Assembly (NCBI GenBank): GCA_000746585.2
Contig: CP009217.2
Location: 872,662 to 936,661, forward strand
Direction: 5' to 3'
DNA: 64,000 nt
DNA from: Rickettsiales bacterium Ac37b
GTDB taxonomy: Bacteria; Pseudomonadota; Alphaproteobacteria; Rickettsiales; Arcanibacteraceae
Shown: positions 59,787 to 64,000 of the stretch, piece after piece
Numbering within the stretch: the first letter of the stretch is position 1
Layout of the letters: every line of letters begins with the position of its first letter
Notes under the pieces: model-generated
The model's database searches: none
What the model saw: only the letters and a program-made list of their open reading frames with translations
What the model was told of the DNA's origin: nothing
Program-made: the position numbers and the translations under genes

Positions 59787-60797
59787 ATGACTGATACGAA
59801 GAAAATACTAATTACTGGAGGTGCAGGATTTATTGGTTCTAATTTTATTCATTATTTTCTTAATAAATATCCTACTTACCAGGTCATAAATCTGGACAAA
59901 TTAACATATGCAGGTAACTTAGCAAATCTAGATAATATACCATCTTCTGCAAATTATGTTTTTATTAAAGGTGATATTTGCAACTCAGATTTACTAAATA
60001 AAATTTTTTCTGAATACAGCATTAACTCTGTGATTAACTTTGCTGCAGAATCACATGTTGATAATTCGATAAAAAACCCAAAAGAGTTTATCACAACTAA
60101 TGTATTAGGTACCTTTACTTTATTAAATATTGCCAAAACCTTTTGGCAAGATAAAATGATTAAAAATGCTTCTGATTGCCGATTTCATCATATTTCAACA
60201 GATGAGGTATATGGTACACTTGGAGATACAGGTTATTTTACTGAAGAGACTCCTTATGCACCTAATTCTCCATATAGCGCCTCTAAAGCTGCCAGTGATA
60301 TGATAGCTAGAAGTTATATTCATACTTATGATATGAACATCACTATTTCCAATTGCTCTAATAATTATGGTCCAAGACAACACTATGAAAAATTAATACC
60401 CACTATTATAAATAATGCTTTGCAAAATAGACCTATACCTATCTATGGAAGCGGTATGAACATCCGAGATTGGTTATATGTCGATGATCATTGCCATGCT
60501 ATAGATTTAATTTTTCATCAAGGTAAAAAAGGGGATATGTATAATATCGGAGGTAATAATGAACAAAATAATTTACAACTTGCTAAATTACTCTGCACTT
60601 TATTAGATAAAATACATCCTAAAAAGAATAATGAGTCTTACCAAAATCAAATCCATTTTGTATCAGATAGAGCAGGACATGACTATCGATATGCTATAGA
60701 TTATTCAAAATTAAAAAGAGAGTTAAATTGGCATCCATCACAAGATTTCGATGCAAATTTAACAAAAACTATTAAATATTATTTAGAAAAATTTTAG
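59787..60797 (+). CDS. rfbB: dTDP-glucose 4,6-dehydratase
   Basis: RfbB (RmlB) converts dTDP-glucose to dTDP-4-keto-6-deoxyglucose for surface sugars. The 336-residue protein has the NAD motif GGAGFIGSNFIHYF (11-24), LDKLTYAGNLANL, AAESHVDNSI, STDEVYGTL and the catalytic YSASKAASD. The other rml genes are not in the window. pgi follows 9 bases on, so they are probably co-transcribed. Confidence 0.95.
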   Translation: MTDTKKILITGGAGFIGSNFIHYFLNKYPTYQVINLDKLTYAGNLANLDNIPSSANYVFIKGDICNSDLLNKIFSEYSINSVINFAAESHVDNSIKNPKEFITTNVLGTFTLLNIAKTFWQDKMIKNASDCRFHHISTDEVYGTLGDTGYFTEETPYAPNSPYSASKAASDMIARSYIHTYDMNITISNCSNNYGPRQHYEKLIPTIINNALQNRPIPIYGSGMNIRDWLYVDDHCHAIDLIFHQGKKGDMYNIGGNNEQNNLQLAKLLCTLLDKIHPKKNNESYQNQIHFVSDRAGHDYRYAIDYSKLKRELNWHPSQDFDANLTKTIKYYLEKF

Positions 60798-60806
60798 GTT
60801 GATACC

Positions 60807-62042
60807 ATGCCATATACATATCAGGATAATTATTTAAAACTCTATCCTTCTGATGTTCAGCAAGTAAACATATGGCAAGAGAAGGCTAGAGATATTGTAG
60901 CTGAATATTTTAAAACTTCAACAAATAGTCTTAATTATAGCGTATTACATCCAATAAGAATAGAAGAATACGATTATTTAACAAAAATTGCTCAAAAGAT
61001 TATTAATAATTTTAAACAAATAATAATAGTAGGAATGGGAGCTTCGAGTCTAAATCCTAAAATGACTACTTCTTTAGGGTATACAAGGAATAATATCAGT
61101 ATAAAATATCTAGATACTACTGATCAATTGTATTATACCCAGGTAATGGAAAATATTAATTTACGTGATACGTGTTTTTTGGTTATTAGCAAATCTGGAA
61201 ATACTATAGAAGTTTTATCACTCATTGGGGCAATTTTACATGATTTTCAAAAGCAACAAATTACTAAATATAGTAATAATTTTTGTATTATTACAGGTAA
61301 TGGAGATAATCCTCTTAGAAACATTGCTACTAAAATAGGAGCCATCATCCTAGATCATGACGAAAATATAGGAGGTAGATTTTCAACCTTTACGAATGTT
61401 GGTATACTTCCTGGGTTGATTGCTGGCTATGATATCAAAGCCTTTATTAATGGAGCTAATTCAGTTATTAATTCTCTTTGGCAAGAGAGAGAGAATAGTT
61501 TACCTGTAAAAGCTGCAATATCACTATTATTATTTAATAAACCCCTATTAATTAACATAGGTTACCTAAAAATATTTTCTGATTATCTTAATTGGTATAA
61601 TCAAATTGTTTCAGAATCGCTTGGAAAGAATGGTCGGGGTTTTACTCCTTTAAAAAATCTAGGCCCTATGGCTCAGCATAGTATGTTTCAACTATATTTA
61701 GACGGGCCAACTGATAAAGTTTATAGCTTTATATATGCTAAAAATAGCACTCCAAAAGGAGATATTATAATTGGAGATATACCAATACTCACATCATATA
61801 ATTTAACAAATAAATCTCTTGCCCAAATTAATTATGCTCAATTTATAGCTAGTGCAACTTCTTTGGAAGAGACTCAACCCGTGCGCAAAATTATTTTAGA
61901 ACAGTTAAATGAAGAAAATTTAGGTATGTTAGTTATGCACTCTATACTTGAAATTATAATTTTAGGTCATTTAATGGAAGTTGATCCCTTTAACCAACCA
62001 AGTGTGGAAAAGATAAAAACTACAGTGCTTAAATTGTTGTAA
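60807..62042 (+). CDS. pgi: glucose-6-phosphate isomerase
   Basis: Pgi interconverts glucose- and fructose-6-phosphate. The 411-residue protein has SIS-fold motifs IVGMGASSLNPKM and FLVISKSGNTIEVLS, HDENIGGRFSTFTNVGILPG, the active-site Glu segment SESLGKNGRGFTPL and His in GPMAQHSMFQ, and a terminal Lys in VEKIK. It is shorter than the 550-residue E. coli enzyme but complete in motifs. Paired with rfbB, it suggests supply of hexose phosphates for surface sugars, with glycolysis not shown. Confidence 0.9.
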   Translation: MPYTYQDNYLKLYPSDVQQVNIWQEKARDIVAEYFKTSTNSLNYSVLHPIRIEEYDYLTKIAQKIINNFKQIIIVGMGASSLNPKMTTSLGYTRNNISIKYLDTTDQLYYTQVMENINLRDTCFLVISKSGNTIEVLSLIGAILHDFQKQQITKYSNNFCIITGNGDNPLRNIATKIGAIILDHDENIGGRFSTFTNVGILPGLIAGYDIKAFINGANSVINSLWQERENSLPVKAAISLLLFNKPLLINIGYLKIFSDYLNWYNQIVSESLGKNGRGFTPLKNLGPMAQHSMFQLYLDGPTDKVYSFIYAKNSTPKGDIIIGDIPILTSYNLTNKSLAQINYAQFIASATSLEETQPVRKIILEQLNEENLGMLVMHSILEIIILGHLMEVDPFNQPSVEKIKTTVLKLL

Positions 62043-62362
62043 ATAAGGATGAATTTGTATTATATCACGTTATCAGGGAACTGTTCCAATCAGAAATTTT
62101 TAGGAAAATATATAGTTTTTTCAGCTTCCTTAACAGATAGGAATAATGAGCAAAACCTACTTTTTGTTAGGTGAACATTGATCGACACCGTACGCAAATT
62201 CAAATGTTTTTACTATAAATATATTTGAGGAACGCAGATAAATTTTGACAACCAAATTCTTAAAAAAGGTCTGATTACAAAAGTTCTAATATACATAATT
62301 GCCCTTTATCAGCATTCTCTTTTTATTACGTATAAATTTGAGTGAATTTAGAAATCAGTAAA
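62043..62362. other. spacer between pgi and ubiD
   Basis: 320 bases between convergent genes. I see no open frame or RNA; one weak hairpin (accta/taggt around a T-rich loop, 62155-62172) could be a minor terminator. Confidence 0.35.
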
Positions 62363-63847
62363 TTAAGCTCCGTGGAAACCATATTCTTTCCATTTCGCTG
62401 TCACTTTCTCAATAACATCTATATCCATTTTTATTTTTTTACCCCAATTACGCTTAGTTTCTGGATAGATTTTGTCAGTAGCATCAATACCTATTTTACT
62501 ACCTAACCATGCCTCTTCAGAAGCAAAATCTAAATAATCAATAGGAGTGTTATCTATAATGCTTAAATCTCTAACTGGATCTACTTTTGTTGCAACTGCC
62601 CACATTACATCTTTCCAGTCTCTGCAATTAATATCTGCATCTACGACAATAATCCATTTAGTATACATGAATTGTCTTAAAAATCCCCACACTCCCATCA
62701 TTACACGACGCGCCTGCCCAGGATACTCTTTCTTAATTGAGACTACTGCAATACGATAGGAACATCCTTCTGGAGGTAACCAAAAATCTACTATCTCTGA
62801 AAATTGTTGTTTAATCAGCGGTATAAAAACTTCATTTAATACTTCTCCAAGGATTGATGGCTCATCTGGTGGACGCCCTGTAAAAGTACTAAGATAAATC
62901 GGAGACTTGCGCATAGTAATAGCTGTAATATTGAATTCTGGAAATTGTTCTACATCATTATAATAACCAGTATGATCGCCATAAGGGCCTTCATCATGAT
63001 AAGTTTCTAAATCTATATACCCTTCCAATATTATTTCAGCATTAGCTGGCACTTTAATAGGCACCGTCTTACAATCTACTAACTTTAGCCTTTTTCCTCT
63101 AAGTAGCCCAGCAAATTGATACTCAGATACATTATCTGGAATAGGGGTGACAGCTGCAATAATAGTTGCTGGATCTGCACCAATTACTACTGCTGCTGGC
63201 ATTTTCTTATGTTGTTTTGCCCAAGATCTACTATGAGCTGCACCCCCTCTATGCTTTAGCCAGCGCATAATAGTTTTATTCTTGCCTATCACTTGCATAC
63301 GATATATGCCTAAATTATACTTTTCTTCCTGATGCCCAGGAGAATCTTTAGTTACAACAAGCGGCCAAGTAATCAAAGGAGCAGGTTCATTAGGCCAACA
63401 AGTCTGAATAGGTAATAATGATAGATCTATCTCATCTCCTAGTAATACTTTCTCTTGACAAGGAGCGTTATTTACATTCTTAGGCCTGCTAGCTAAAACT
63501 TTTTTCAAGATAGGTAGTACATTTACTAATTCCTGCCACCCGCCTGGCGGTTCAGGTTGTCTAAGAAAAGCTAATAACTCACCTACTTCTTTAAGTTTTT
63601 CAATACTGCTATCTATACCAGCCGCTACACGTTTAACTGTACCAAATAAATTGACTAGGACTGGAATATTATTAATACCATTTTCTGTCACAACATTTTC
63701 AAATAATACTGCGGGTCCACCACTTGCTAATAACCTAGTTTGAATTTCTGTCATTTCTAATACTGTGGATACTTGTGTATTAACACGCACTAAATCTTTT
63801 TCTTGTTCTAAAAATGAGATAAAATCCCTTAATGATTCGTATGGCAT
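62363..63847 (-). CDS. ubiD: UbiD-type 3-polyprenyl-4-hydroxybenzoate decarboxylase
   Basis: UbiD removes the carboxyl group of the ubiquinone precursor using the prenylated flavin made by UbiX. The 494-residue protein starts MPYESLRDFISFLEQEKDLV, and contains GIYRMQVIGKNKTIMRWLKH, AHSRSW, the ExxP-type ILEGYIDLETYHDEGPYGDHTGYY region (given in part in the family) with catalytic Glu, and FVDADINCRDW-like (here IVVDADINCRDW). Normal length and intact. It serves the quinone used by SdhABCD and CydAB here. Confidence 0.95.
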   Translation of the reverse strand: MPYESLRDFISFLEQEKDLVRVNTQVSTVLEMTEIQTRLLASGGPAVLFENVVTENGINNIPVLVNLFGTVKRVAAGIDSSIEKLKEVGELLAFLRQPEPPGGWQELVNVLPILKKVLASRPKNVNNAPCQEKVLLGDEIDLSLLPIQTCWPNEPAPLITWPLVVTKDSPGHQEEKYNLGIYRMQVIGKNKTIMRWLKHRGGAAHSRSWAKQHKKMPAAVVIGADPATIIAAVTPIPDNVSEYQFAGLLRGKRLKLVDCKTVPIKVPANAEIILEGYIDLETYHDEGPYGDHTGYYNDVEQFPEFNITAITMRKSPIYLSTFTGRPPDEPSILGEVLNEVFIPLIKQQFSEIVDFWLPPEGCSYRIAVVSIKKEYPGQARRVMMGVWGFLRQFMYTKWIIVVDADINCRDWKDVMWAVATKVDPVRDLSIIDNTPIDYLDFASEEAWLGSKIGIDATDKIYPETKRNWGKKIKMDIDVIEKVTAKWKEYGFHGA

Positions 63848-64000
63848 AATGATAGTTGTAATTTTCTAAAATAATATTCTATTATATAGATAATATAATT
63901 TAAAATTTATGGAAATAAAATATACAATAACTACTAACTTTATAATTTGTAAATAGATAATAAACTTAATAATGTCATATAAAAACAAAGATATCAATAA

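Overview
The window looks like chromosome from an alphaproteobacterium of the order Rickettsiales, AT-rich and with a reduced gene set. The evidence is gene content and order: a replication origin between hemE and a DUF299 kinase/pyrophosphorylase gene (the alphaproteobacterial oriC neighbourhood), secB next to a Tim44-domain protein and mltA, an NDUFA12-type complex I subunit, an APRc-like retropepsin, AmpG/AmgK/MurU-type cell-wall recycling genes, a full succinate-to-2-oxoglutarate TCA set, and many frameshifted or split genes. I cannot name the genus from sequence alone. The stand-alone chemotaxis receptor, dTDP-glucose 4,6-dehydratase and glucose-6-phosphate isomerase suggest it is less reduced than Rickettsia itself.

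Layout. 1-2,065: rpmF-plsX-fabH on the minus strand (fabH runs off the window start). 2,161-4,533: a BamE-like lipoprotein with hslV-hslU. 4,716-7,488: an EgtD-like methyltransferase overlapping a frameshifted hybrid histidine kinase. 7,606-12,079: ydcF-like, lipB, cpoB, then divergent tolB-pal with a MITE-like element in the divergent spacer. 12,227-15,779: tRNA-Val, ampG-def-fmt operon, argO-like exporter. 15,854-19,280: sdhCDAB. 19,367-21,663: tsaE-amgK(frameshifted)-murU. 21,720-24,734: an orphan chemotaxis receptor and two unknown genes, the first with an internal duplication. 24,783-29,344: secB, timA, mltA, retropepsin, glutaredoxin, a lone receiver and a RodZ-like protein. 29,347-31,573: tRNA-Ala(TGC), dnaQ-coaE-ppsR. 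31,574-31,960: oriC with DnaA boxes and a CtrA site. 31,961-36,000: hemE-hemH-hemJ-rho. 36,050-44,540: mdh-sucC-sucD-sucA-sucB-lpd. 44,620-48,253: rpmB-rpmE, then mlaD, ndufa12, rnhA and trpS. 48,495-53,760: two inverted IS630 copies, the two halves of one serine protease facing opposite ways, tgt and small unknown genes. 53,812-57,821: yeiH and cydA-cydB-cydX. 58,153-59,643: tRNA-Ala(GGC) and a decayed patch. 59,787-62,042: rfbB-pgi. 62,363-63,847: ubiD.

How it works together. Energy metabolism dominates: succinate dehydrogenase, 2-oxoglutarate dehydrogenase, succinyl-CoA synthetase, malate dehydrogenase, a complex I subunit, cytochrome bd oxidase and UbiD for ubiquinone. Envelope upkeep (Tol-Pal, BamE-like, MlaD, MltA, AmpG/AmgK/MurU recycling) is the second theme. 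Signalling genes are the ones decaying: the hybrid kinase is frameshifted, the lone receiver has a degenerate acidic pocket and the chemotaxis receptor has no visible partner.

The strongest observations are the origin of replication, and an IS630 pair whose arrangement implies a 2.9-kb inversion that separated the catalytic Ser of a secreted protease from its His and Asp.
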